From the NCBI GenBank assembly GCA_023634235.1, contig JAMKCF010000008.1:746501-810500 (forward strand): a DNA stretch of 64,000 bases, written 5' to 3'. The notes below the pieces were generated by a model that saw nothing but the letters and a program-made list of their open reading frames with translations, did no database searches and was not told the origin of the DNA. The position numbers were made by a program, and so were the translations under genes. The DNA comes from Pisaster brevispinus (Eukaryota; Echinodermata; Asteroidea; Forcipulatida; Asteriidae). This document shows positions 51,799 through 61,581 of the stretch, piece by piece; the first letter of the stretch is position 1; the number at the start of each line of letters is the position of its first letter.

Positions 51799-52189
51799 CC
51801 GATATCTTTAGCCGTGTCTAAGAAAGTTTTGCTGAACATTTTCTTACCTTTTGATCTTTTGTGAATGTTTTTTTTTTAATTTCTTGCAAATGAATGCTAC
51901 CTTTAGCGCTTGTATTAGCATAGGGTGGTCAGATCACCCTTCCCCTTCAAAAATGAGTAGATACCAAAAAACCTTGTTACGTGGCACTGGCAAGTCACCA
52001 ATTTCAATTGTGTAATTTTAAAACTCTTTTGTCCTTTTATCTGTTTCCCTCTCACAGATCGTCTGGACGAGGAGAAGTCTGACTGTGAACATTGAGTGTT
52101 TTGGCATCAAAAACGCTGGTGAACCCTGATAATTGGGGTTTAAATCTTCTCCAGTAATTCATTACATCACATCAACAAACCGTAAACTG

Positions 52190-53600
52190 TCGGAACAGTT
52201 TGAGGCTCAATTGCTCTTTTCAATAATGTCTAATTGACTCAATTAAATAATTTAAATGGTTTAGAATGCTGCTTTAACAAAAGGAACTTTAAGTTCCAAC
52301 CTGGAGCAAAAAGCTTGATTGCTTTTCAAGAGGGTTGGAGAGGAATTTAAAAAAAAAGAATTCCCAGGTTTTTCCGTTGTTCCCCTCTCCCTGGTAAAGA
52401 AAAAGCAAATTGTAAACCTTTTTGTCAGTCAATCTAAAGCTCAATGTCATCAAATTGATTCAAAATCATGTTTTTTTAAATGGATAAAAACCACTTCCTA
52501 TTTTGTCAAATAGACATTATGTTTTGTTTGCATGCATTTGCAAGGGAAAAATAAAACAAAAAAATGAAGAGAATTCAAGAAATTCTTAAAATGTCCATCA
52601 TTTGGTCTTTCCCAATCATGTCTTATTAACTCAAAAATTCAAATGATTTAGAATGCTGCTTTAACAAAGGAACTTAAGTTCCAAACTGGAGCAAAAAAGC
52701 TTGATCGCTCTTCAAAAGAGGGTCGGAGAGGAGTTTCAAGGTATATCCCCAAGAGGGTTTTCTGTTTTTTGCCTCACCAGGTTACAAAACAAAGCAAGTT
52801 GTAAACCTTTTTTATCAGTTTGTGTTTGTCAGTAAAAGTCAAAGTCATCAAATTTATTCAAATCATGTTCTTGTAAATTGATAAAAGCCACTTCCCATTG
52901 TCAAACAGATGCAAGACAAATCATTTTGGTTGCATGCATTTGCAAGAGACAAAAATCAAAGAATATCAGAGACTTTAAGAAACTATCAAATCCAGAGCCA
53001 TCTTCAGAGCAGCTTGAGGCTCAATGGTCTTTTCAAATAATGACTGATTGACTCAATTAAACAATTCAAATGGTGTAAATGCTGCTTTAAGAAAAGGAAT
53101 TGGAGTTGAGTTTCAACCTGGAGCAAAAAAGCTTGATCGTCTTTAAAAGAGGGTCAGAGAGGAATTTTCCTCTTTTTTTTTCGAAGAGGTTTTTCTGTTT
53201 GCCACTCCCTTTCTAAAAAAAGCAAACTGTAAACCTTTTTGTCAGTCAGTCAAAAACATGATTTTTTTTCCCGAGCTCTGTGAAAAAAATCCACAGGCAA
53301 CCATCAGGCTAGCTCGGTGGTCTAGTGGTAAGACATCCGCTCTAGCAATGCAAAGGTCGTGGGTTCGAGTCCCACCCGAGTGATTGCCTGTGGATTTTTT
53401 TCACAGAGCTCGGGAAAGCACTGAGCATACAGTGCTTAATACACATCGGTGTAAGGGAAAAACCAAATTAAAAAACAGAATAAAAGTCGTCACTAGAATG
53501 CAAGACAACTTATATTTTGGTTGCATGCATTTAAAAAGGAAAAAACACAAAAAATGTTATTAAGAGATAAAACGAATCCACAAACTTTGTATAAAGGAAA
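52190..53600 (+). repeat. Tandem repeat of about 390-430 bp, three units (right arm)
   Basis: GAATGCTGCTTTAACAAA near 52,265 and 52,649, and a variant near 53,079, mark the units; each also has GGAGCAAAAAAGCTTGAT and GTAAACCTTTTT. The third unit carries the SINE insertion at 53,270. Confidence 0.75.
53270..53460 (+). mobile_element. tRNA-headed SINE-like element with 31-bp terminal inverted repeat
   Basis: A tRNA-like core (about 53,310-53,382) has D-arm TCTAGTGGTAAGA and box B GGTTCGAGTCCC with a perfect T-stem. It is bounded by a perfect 31-bp inverted repeat (53,270-53,300 and 53,384-53,414), then a tail with two small stem-loops (GCACTGAGCATACAGTGC; TACACATCGGTGTA). The left arm lacks the whole block at the matching place (about 14,840). 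The anticodon arm does not pair as in a real tRNA, so this is a SINE or SINE/MITE chimera rather than a tRNA gene. Confidence 0.75.
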
Positions 53601-54802
53601 GGATGGAGTTACTAGTCCTGCCATAATCTGACATTGAAGATAATCATAGCAGCCCAAATTAACTTATGTTTGTTCAACAATGTCAGAGAGAAACTGAGTT
53701 ATTGAAATCAACTCAGCCAAGATCAGTTAATATCTTTAAAAATGTTAAATTATTATTCCTGACAAATGTTATTGTTATCTTGGAAAAAATACTATAAAAT
53801 TTTTTTTTAAAATAATAATAAATGCTTGTTATCCCTCCGTTGTACATCATTTAAAACTTTGTCGTTTATTTTCAAACTATGATTTAATTTCACAGCTGAG
53901 ACCTAAATCATGCTACTACCAAGAAGAAAGGGGGGGGGTCTAATCTCGCTTCTAGTGTGCTGTACCAATAACTCTCGTCACTAACCCCTGGAAGGGAAGT
54001 GTTGAAAAACAACGCTGATTGGCTAACCAAAAGTGACTGCTCTGAATGCATGCTTGTTAAATACTTCCAAGCGCTTGTAGTGCGCAGGTCAAAATGCATG
54101 TATTATGATGCAATCAACTTCAAATGAATCATGTTTTGACATGGTAACCATGAACTGCATACAGTTGGACATGTCACAAGATCAAAGAAGAATGAGAGTG
54201 GGCAGTTGCTCTATGGATAGTTTAAAGTCACACTTCTAGGGGTTATGATTGAACCAGGCATTCTGGGGAAAAATTGCGCGGCAAAGTCGGACTCCACAGG
54301 GAACGAGTTGGGGGGGGGGGGGTCAGACAATTTGACTTGCAGACTTGTCTGTGTCCATTTTGTTATAAACAAGAGACTTGTGCTGGTTTATTTTATAAAA
54401 TCGTTTCCGGGAGCTTCTCATGCCAATGCCAACATTCAAAATGGATGATACCATTAATGGGTTTAGGCAGTATTTCAACTTTGTTGATCAATTTAGGATT
54501 ACATTGAAAATAAAGCAATTGAAAATTCACTCTGGCCAAAAGGTGTCTGAGCTCAACTTAGTCTGACATTAAGGACCAGTTCAAACAAATGTAACACATT
54601 GACAAAACTAATTTTGATCCAAATTAAATTTATTCAAATATTCAACTTAAACCTCCTTTAATATACACAATTAGAATACTTGGTCTCTGTGGTCATTGGA
54701 AAAAAAGGACAAACCATACCAGATAGTGGAATAAAACATACTTTTGTTTTTGAAGAGTACTTCTTGTCTCAGAAATTCATAAACCAGCTACATCTTATCA
54801 CC

Positions 54803-54997
54803 AGGGCCCAATTTCATAAAGGTGTTAAGCAGAAAATTCTGCTTAGCAAATTTCTTTACTTAGCAAGAAATGAAAGGGGTACCAGTAGTAACAACGTAAA
54901 ATTTTTAGAATGTTGGCTGGTAACCTGTTTCTGCTGAGCAAGATTTTTCTGTGCTTAGCAAGTTTTTGTGCTTACAGGCTTTATGAAAATGGGCCCT
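54803..54997. mobile_element. GGGCCC-type MITE at outer edge of right arm
   Basis: 195 bp, ends AGGGCCCAATTTCATAAAG / TTTATGAAAATGGGCCCT. Shared with the left arm (to 13,893), where it marks the last recognisable pairing of the inverted repeat. Confidence 0.85.
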
Positions 54998-55223
54998 GAT
55001 CTTATTAGTGTCACTTTGATTTATTTTGTGCATTTTCTTAGGTTGTTACAGCTTAATAAATTGTTTAACAAAACAACAATTATGACCTAATCATAATGAA
55101 TTTTAAAATGTTAACGTTTCTGATTCCAACCAGAAGCATAATTACACATCAGAGAAGGCATTAATCCCTCCTTACTATTGTCTTATTAGTATTTTAGAAA
55201 GACTTGATAAACTGAAAACTTAC

Positions 55224-55333
55224 CCCAATGTTGGGATCTGCGAGGCAGAGTTAGCTCCTTCAGTTGTCTTAGCAGACCTTGCTTTATAAGCTTCGTTGCC
55301 TCCTTTGAAACAGCAGCAACTTCTTCAGTTACT
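55224..55333 (-). CDS. Unassigned exon-like block (110 bp)
   Basis: Minus strand: acceptor cttacattag, donor G|gtaagttt. One frame is open throughout, reading VTEEVAAVSKEATKLIKQGL then RQLKELTLPRRSQHWG; it looks amphipathic and charged. The next splice donor upstream on the same strand is that of the duplicated AMFR 5' exon (55,540), about 207 bp away, so the two could be spliced together. I do not recognise the peptide, and no partner exon was found in either direction. It could be part of an unknown gene or a non-coding exon. Confidence 0.35.
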
Positions 55334-55539
55334 CTAATGTAAGAACAGTGACAAAACATGTCCATTTAAAGACAATAAAGATTTTGGTTGAGAATAAATA
55401 TTTGTCTGGATTTTTATGCGTAATAAATACAACGTCGTCCCTCTCACGATGACTACATTAGTTGTCTTGACGTAGCCAAAGAAAACTAACGCTGTAGCAT
55501 AATTTTACTACTTTTAAGCTTAAATCTTATATTACTTAC

Positions 55540-55680
55540 CAGTAAATATTTCAAGGAAGGAGTTTACGTATTATACTTAGCATACTTTGTTAGCGTACTT
55601 AGCATATTTTGTTATCGATGAGGTGGATGGCGATCTTTATAGCGCCACCAGTCGGTCAGATGAAGAGAATCATGCGCCTA
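55540..55680 (-). pseudogene. Second copy of the AMFR 5' UTR exon/upstream region
   Basis: Direct-orientation copy of 13,059-13,245, including CTTTATAGCGCCACCAGTCG (about 55,636 and 13,200) and GTCAGATGAAGAGAATCA. The splice donor is kept (gtaagtaat). Internal differences include a short duplicated stretch (TACTTAGCATA). It may act as an alternative promoter for whatever lies to its left, or be a relic. Confidence 0.6.
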
Positions 55681-55690
55681 CATCCGTACC

Positions 55691-55886
55691 AGGGCCCAAT
55701 TTCATAGAGCTGCTTAAGCAGAAAATAATGCTTAACAATTTACTGCTAAGCAGAAATTAGCAGGATACCAGTCACAAATTGTACACGTGGCATCATAGTT
55801 TGGCTGGTAACCTTTTTCTGGTAAGCAAAGTTTTATTGTGCTTAGCAAATTGTTGTGCTTAAGCAGCTCTATGAAATTGGGCCCAG
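55691..55886. mobile_element. GGGCCC-type MITE inside the duplicated AMFR upstream region
   Basis: Ends AGGGCCCAATTTCATAGAGC / GCTCTATGAAATTGGGCCCA, about 196 bp. Missing from the copy next to AMFR. Confidence 0.85.
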
Positions 55887-56334
55887 TAGTCTCTTCCTTT
55901 CGTCAGGTAGGCCCCTATGCACACTCTGCTTATGATCCTCACTATTTTTTCCCTAGATGTGTGATATCCGACTCCCGTTAATTGCATTATTTTATAAAGA
56001 TAGTTTTACCATGTTCACATTGTTCGACAATCCATTATCTGTCACGCATGTTTTTATTTCAAAATTACTTATTCCGTGAATTCATTTGGTTTAGAGTTTC
56101 ATTAGGCTTTTTTTCAATTCGGGAGCTCAAAAAATGCTACAAAAACTTTTCCACGAATGTATTCCACGGATGACCAAATATTGTTCAATTCCTCTGGCAA
56201 TCACACAAGTTAGTTTAGAATAGGGACTTGGATTAGGCCTATAAGAAAACAAAAACTACACAATTCATTATTTAACCACAAAAGACATAACTATGCATGA
56301 ACAAAAGAACTGTTTTATTAGTTTTCCAACTGAA

Positions 56335-56458
56335 CTTTTCGATTATTTACATCTATAAATGCATATATTAATTTATTATTTGGATTATTTTATTTCAAAC
56401 TGTTTTATTCCCAGCTACTATCGCATTGGTCAGTTATGATTTCACACCCCTTTACAGT
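56335..56458. repeat. Second block of the direct duplication flanking the inverted repeat
   Basis: TTCGATTATTT, then TATTTCAAAC and CAGCTACTATCGCATTGGTC match 13,463-13,565 in the same orientation. Together with 55,540-55,680 it shows that DNA next to AMFR exists on both sides of the inverted repeat. Confidence 0.6.
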
Positions 56459-56501
56459 TCCCCTTGCCCCGCCCCTTTAAAGACACATTCCTTGATGTTG
56501 C

Positions 56502-56683
56502 TTAATCTGTCTTCTTTGCGTCCGGTCTGGCCGCCGTCTTTGTGAGTACATGTACGAGAGCAATAGTTGCCAATGGCGACATCCAGTATACCAATAGATG
56601 TTCTACCATGGGATGGTTGTGACAGTTGAATGTCAATGCAGAGGCAAGGGCTGGGTTAAACATCATCCCTGTCCATTCCAGAC
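56502..56683 (-). CDS. Aquaporin last exon with canonical second NPA box
   Basis: GLEWTGMMFNPALASALTFN, then VEHLLVYWMSPLATIALVHV and a short lysine-containing tail ending KKTD. VYWMSPL matches VYWLAPS of AQP11. Acceptor tttttaaag. Confidence 0.9.
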
Positions 56684-57776
56684 CTTTAAAAAGGGACAGG
56701 AAACATTCAAAGTATAATATGGATAAAAAGGTAGAAATCTTCGACCACGCTTTTGCTGAAATTTCATCCAAATGACAGTTTATCAGAGTGTAGATGCGGC
56801 AGCATTAAATTTAATAGGAAGCAATTTCATTTTTTTTTAAAGAGAGAACAAGCAGTTTGCTACCAAGCGAGCATTTATAACCGCAAATGCCATGACAACC
56901 GTTTCATTCCCGGCTGAATTTTGAGTCGTGGTATTACATTTAGAGATAATCATTTTGTAGCCTACATGTGAACTTTTATTTTTGGACAATAATTGGGGTG
57001 AGGGGGGTAGGGGGGGGGGGTAACCCAGAGTCATCTTAAATAAATCTGAAAAGAACTCACCTATAGAAATGATGCCAACTTGTATGAAAGAATCAAAAGC
57101 AATACTCTTCGCTTTACCCTTCGGCATCAAGTACTTTCTTGCCAAGAAGTAGATGAGAGTAGCCAGAGCCTCAGCAGCAATACCTCCTAAGATGGAAGAC
57201 CTTAAAGCAGAGTTGCATTGCTCCTGGATCATGTGCTTCCATTTAAAACCATGGCGAGCGGATGGTGCTACTTTCCATAAGCGTTTGGCATAAGGGAAAG
57301 CAAGTTGACCTCCCAAGACTTGGAAAACGGCTGTTGATGCAAAGAAAATACATGTACTCGTGAGATACTTGTTGGCTTAGAGGGGAGGAAATAGAACTTG
57401 GAATGAAGGGGGAAGGGAAACTCCATAAAAAGTTGATGATGATTGTTCAAGCTATAAAAAAAAAGCACGTCTGCAGAATGTGATTCGAACATTATGACTT
57501 TGTGAGGCTGATAAGAAAGTTAATGTTTACAAAGTTCTGCCGTTTTTTTTTTTTTAGGAAGTCTAAGATGTGCGTTTAAAGTGCGTAATATTTCGTGTTT
57601 ACGTCATTATCTGATGACCATTTACCGGTGGTGGAAGCATCAAAGCCGTCCGTTTCCCCCTTGATCCAAGCTTGCCAGGCGAGTCCAAGATTGGCCGTGC
57701 AGTCTTCATCGAATGTGAAGCCCAAGAGTACGAAGAAAAACCATAGATAGATCATGTAAGCTATCAAGCCGTTCTC
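56502..57776 (-). CDS. Aquaporin-11/12-like channel, 3' three exons (5' partial)
   Basis: Intracellular-membrane superaquaporin, water/glycerol/peroxide-type channel by family. Exons in transcript order: 57776-57626, 57330-57061, 56683-56502; phases join cleanly to 200 residues plus stop (TAA at 56504-56502). The family length is about 270, so about 70 N-terminal residues are missing. The second NPA box is canonical (TGMMFNPALASAL). The first box, NPC in vertebrate AQP11, aligns with DCTANLGLAWQ, so no NPA/NPC is visible there. Hydrophobic segments occur in all three exons. Choice between AQP11 and AQP12 is not possible from this. No convincing upstream exon was found between 57.8 and 60.7 kb. 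Confidence 0.85.
57061..57330 (-). CDS. Aquaporin middle exon (helices 3-5 region)
   Basis: 270 bp; acceptor catcaacag, donor gtgagttc. VFQVLGGQLAFPYAKRLWKV aligns with the QLVSALCSRY...ALW region of human AQP11, followed by a membrane segment, GGIAAEALATLIYFLARKYL. Confidence 0.85.
57626..57776 (-). CDS. Aquaporin exon with the divergent first NPA box
   Basis: Acceptor gttgtgtag, donor gtaaatg. Reads ENGLIAYMIYLWFFFVLLGF then TFDEDCTANLGLAWQAWIKG and GFDASTT, with one base of the next Ala codon. Confidence 0.82.
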
Positions 57777-57914
57777 CTACACAACGGGCAATTAGAAAGG
57801 AAGACAAACAGCATCAGTACAGCCAGTGGAAGTGGTATTCATTTCCCACCAAAGATGCAGACAAGTTTTGCGTTGTCCCAAGTTAAATTTTTTTCTCAGT
57901 TGGATCAGTGATTT

Positions 57915-58060
57915 CTTTCCCTGACCTTCATCTCTGAGGTCCCCGGTTCGAATCCGACCTCAGAGCTGATCCTTGCATGTGGATTGGGTTTTCAGTCCCT
58001 ACAAGATCGCATGTTTTTTTTCCCATAACAGTTTTTCCCCGACATTAAAACGGCGCAATT
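57915..58060 (+). repeat. SINE family 2, copy 3
   Basis: Opposite orientation to the AMFR intron copies: box B GGTTCGAATCC, then ATGTGGATTGGGTTTTCAGT and CCCTAC. Confidence 0.65.
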
Positions 58061-58287
58061 TTCTCGTTTTCTAGTCATCCTTGTATTTGCGTTATTGTGC
58101 TGGTGGATGTCTAATAAAAAATAATAATAATATACTACCTCTTGTTTTGACAAGCGACGAAACATAATGTGGGGGCTGGTAGTTCAAAGCAATTATTGCT
58201 TAACTTTGTTACAAGAAATAAATAGGCCCCTAACGAAAAATCGTTGGGGGAAGAACCCTACTCTAAATGTTGTAATGTTGATGCGCC

Positions 58288-58482
58288 AAGGCCCAATTTC
58301 ATAGAGCTGCTTAAGCAGCAAATAGTGCTTAACGAATTTCTGCTTAGCGACAATGAGCAGGATACCCGTCACAGATGATACGTGTGGAATGGTATTTGGG
58401 CTGGTAACCCTATTCTAGTAAGCATCATTTTTTTGTGCTTAGCTACTTTTTGTGTTTAAGCGGCTCTATGGAATTGGGCCCT
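58288..58482. mobile_element. GGGCCC-type MITE upstream of the aquaporin exons
   Basis: Ends AGGCCCAATTTCATAGAGCT / GCTCTATGGAATTGGGCCCT, about 195 bp, with the family's TGCTTAGC internal blocks. Confidence 0.85.
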
Positions 58483-59042
58483 GGTCGTTTATGGTTCAGT
58501 TGGGGTGCGTAACCAGAATTTTCGTTTGGGGAGAGCAGGGGCCGGAAAAGGGGGGAGGGTCGAACAATTCATTTGAGTATTTTTGACTCATTTTGATGTC
58601 GGGAGTCGCCAGGGGGCGATCCTGGGTGAAGCGGGATGGGGGGGGGGTGTCCTATCTTCGGGGGTGAGGGCGTGTGTCATGGAGGTGCTGATTCTCTTGA
58701 GTTGTCAATGTGGACCACAAATCACAATTAATTAAAAGTCTCCGGAGAGGATCCCTAAATTTTGTTCACCTTCCTTTTAGGCTTTACTATTATTATTATC
58801 TCCAAACACACCTGGTTGCGAAACATGACAAAATCCTGAAAATCCCTATAACTCCCTAATACTGGTTGTAGTATCCTTTAATGGTCGGCTTAAAATACAA
58901 TTTTAAAGTAAGCGATTTTGAGGTTTCTTGAACTACTTTTAAAGACCAAGACATCGGACGATGAACCATGCAACAAGATTGAAAACATTGCAGTCCTTGC
59001 AAATACACACTAGCATATGCATGAAAGTTTTATCAACCAATC

Positions 59043-59295
59043 AGGGCCCAATTTCATGGCTCTGCTTACCGCCGAATTCAGCGCTTACGATCACCATTCT
59101 CCGCTTACTGTGCAAGTGCCGAATTTCTGTGCTAGCTGAGTAAGCGAAGAATACCTAGTAACGTAGAGTACGCACGCGCACAAGTACACATTCTCTGATG
59201 ACCTTTGAAATACGCTTGACGTAAGCGCGGAATTCCCTGCTTCCGTAAGCGCCGATTCTTTGCTTACGGTAAGCAGAGCCATAAAATTGGGCCCA
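59043..59295. mobile_element. GGGCCC-type MITE, longer subfamily
   Basis: About 253 bp. Ends AGGGCCCAATTTCATGGCTC / GAGCCATAAAATTGGGCCCA, but the interior repeats GCTTACGG/CCGCTTAC rather than TGCTTAGC, so it is a distinct subfamily. Confidence 0.8.
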
Positions 59296-59299
59296 GGTC

Positions 59300-60690
59300 T
59301 TGCCAATCCACTGACGTACACTTATTAAAGGGGTACACAACTGAAAATAACATCTAAAGAGTATTAAAGGTGAACAGATTTGTTAAATTGCCGTTCCCCT
59401 ACATAGGTTTCTTGTTTAAACTCATTTGGGACAAGAGGGGGGGGGGGGGGGGGTGTTATGAGCGGGGGGTGGGACTCCTGTACCCCCTTCTCCAGTTATG
59501 CAACTGGTCACAATATATTATTTTTAAAATTTTGTCACTCCGACTTCCAGTGTTTCCATTTTAAACTCAAGTTGATTTATTGCCCTATCCGGCCGGCCAA
59601 CGTTTTTTGTCATTAATTCATTTTAAATAGGAAATATCTTTGTTTAGAAACTTTGAAAATCGCGGCATCCTGAGGGTAATATTTCTTCATTTTGTTCACG
59701 GAAAGGAATAACAAAACCGTTGTACGAACCCTACTTAATGAATGATTAGTTCTGTTAAGTTGCTTGGTACTTTCCAATAGGTACGGGTATACAAGCTGTG
59801 CTTCCCCCAAACCTAATGTTGTCAACTGACTGATTATACGGTCATAATTATCACAAACACTTGTTCGACTTTCCAATGATTACGTTATTCCATGCCACAG
59901 CGATAAAATGATGTATTGACCCATAGCTGACAGCATTGAAATAATTGCAAAATGATTTGAAGTGATAAGGTTCGGTTTTCTCCGAGTGCGAGACGCGGTC
60001 AAAAATAAAGAGCGCCATCAACGTTGGTACCTTCCCATTCACACCATCGGTGCTCAGGGCGAAGTAAGCGAATAATTCTCTTAAATAGTGTCTTGAAATT
60101 GCACGAGTTAACTGCAGACGCTATGTTAAGCATAATTTAAAATACATTCCTGGCAATTGAACTTTGTATCACAAGTGCGTAAATGTTGATGTTCTTCTGT
60201 GCTCCTAAGTTATTGGAGACGGAAAACAGCCCTCTACTAAACTGGATGGGTTCTATATTAAGGTCAAGGTTGTACATTATTGAGTCCCCCCTTCAGCTCC
60301 CCCCTCCCACGACCCCATTTTAGTTTACACACACAAATTAATATGAAGCCAATGAATGCATAAACTACTGTTGATAGATAGACCGCGCGGGTTACATGGA
60401 CGGCCGAATGTTAGCAAACTATTGAATTGTGTTAACAGATGTTGTGAGCAAATTCAACATTTCTGCAAACTTTCACTTTTTACAAAAATACATCCCATGA
60501 TTGGTTGCTTTGTTTCCAACAAATTCAACACTATTTTTAAGTATTTGTGTAACATTGTTACAAGCTGTGGCTATCTGTTTTTGCTTTGCATTTATGGCTT
60601 TCCATAGTTGTCCACCCTGAGATGGCAAAAACTCGGGCTGTGACGTTACAATAGAAAGGTCTATACACAAAGTTTATGTGGTCGCGTTTT
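59300..60690. other. No recognisable feature
   Basis: Short frames only, plus one run of about 18 G (near 59,438-59,455). I looked here on the minus strand for the missing aquaporin N-terminal exon and found no frame with a suitable donor. Confidence 0.4.
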
Positions 60691-61565
60691 TCCCCAGCGC
60701 GTGCGCTGTGCATATACTAGCGCTAGCCTGGGCCTATGATTGGATGCACACAATTACAGTACACAGTATGTATCAAGAAGTCACCGACACCTCCATTACA
60801 TCAACCCATGTGACTGGAACGAGAGTTGCACGCGTTGCTCTTTTGTTTCCAACCTGTCAATCAATTATGTGGCATGATCAGGTGCAATGGAAAAGTACTG
60901 ATAAAAGTTTGCTCCATCAAATTTTGGGATTTGATCATCTGCTCGATTATTTAAATGAGCTATTGTATCAGCCAATAAGCGGGTCGATGGGCCTACTCTG
61001 AAATACTTTGACCAATGGCAGTTCAGCAAATTTTCTGAGTACTGAATGTAGGCCGTAATTTTTAGACAATTTTTTTTAACGAATCCTCAACATTTGAATT
61101 TTTTTTCATTTTCTGGTAAAACTGTATAAAATAAGTATGTACACACAAACAATTTTCGTGAATCTTCAACTAAGTGTTCTAAAACTGAAGAATTCTGACA
61201 TGCGGATGAATAAGTTTTCTCAGGTATCCTTGGATTTACATTTGATTGTGTACAAAAACCGCATCACCGCGTGTGATTTGCCCCGCAATGCCATGCCGCT
61301 GTTTTCTCCGTTTCGCGGGCTGTCTTCAGTCTGCATCCAGAATTCAACGAAGGAGGTCCATGTTGCTACATGCGGTGTTTTTCACTTTTCAGAAGCAAAA
61401 GTTTAGGACCGAAAAAGTAACTTTTTGACTTTTTCTTCCTCTACAAGTTCTTGTGACAGCTGCCAAACATCAACGAAGGTAAGAATTTTATTTTAAAACA
61501 TCTATATCTTGAGATTTTTTCTCAAAACCGGTTCTTTTCAGAACCAAATCTTTTCAACAGAAAGT

Positions 61566-61581
61566 ATTTTGGCGGGAAAGA
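61566..61581 (+). promoter_or_regulatory. E2F-like site in intron 1 of the third copy
   Basis: TTTTGGCGGGAAAG, identical to the left-arm site and at the same distance from the first-exon donor. Confidence 0.4.

Larger units (their letters stand above)
44591..52120 (+). ncRNA. Outer part of right long non-coding RNA-like unit
   Basis: More members of the same exon family: 44,591-44,710; a block ending 45,171; 45,354-45,503; one from 45,922; 48,284-48,430; one from 48,803; 49,460-49,614; 50,006-50,089; 50,239-50,348; and a possible last exon from 52,058 (acceptor tttccctctcacag). Most end AAATG or AAAAG followed by gtaa/gtat. An AATAAA lies near 52,549. Whether these belong to one transcript with the inner blocks cannot be told from sequence. 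Confidence 0.45.
34545..54998 (+). repeat. Right arm of a giant imperfect inverted repeat
   Basis: Mirror of the left arm. It starts at about ACCAATGGCAGTT (34,545) and lacks the roughly 330 bp upstream segment (34,200-34,527) that the left arm and the third copy share. It has one copy of the middle module (40-45 kb) where the left arm has two, a longer 82-bp satellite, a private minisatellite (50.6-51.8 kb) and private insertions (35,832-35,960; 53,270-53,460). Exon-like blocks read rightward. Confidence 0.93.

Noticed and set aside
50492..51864. Open frames of 439, 323 and 286 codons
   Set aside because: They are overlapping readings of one minisatellite whose unit lacks stops; the three frames encode unrelated low-complexity repeats and none has homology or splice context.
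53310..53385. tRNA gene
   Set aside because: Box B and T-arm are perfect, but the anticodon arm does not pair and the acceptor end mismatches; it is embedded in a SINE-like element.
13716..54998. Inverted repeat as an assembly artefact (allele joined to its reverse complement)
   Set aside because: The arms differ by many substitutions, clean transposon insertions, copy-number changes and a 5-kb module; an artefact would give near-identical arms. Only long reads can settle it fully.
59613..60042. Candidate N-terminal exon of the aquaporin gene
   Set aside because: The frames here lack the hydrophobic and Cys/Glu pattern expected for AQP11/12 N-termini and have no suitable donor.
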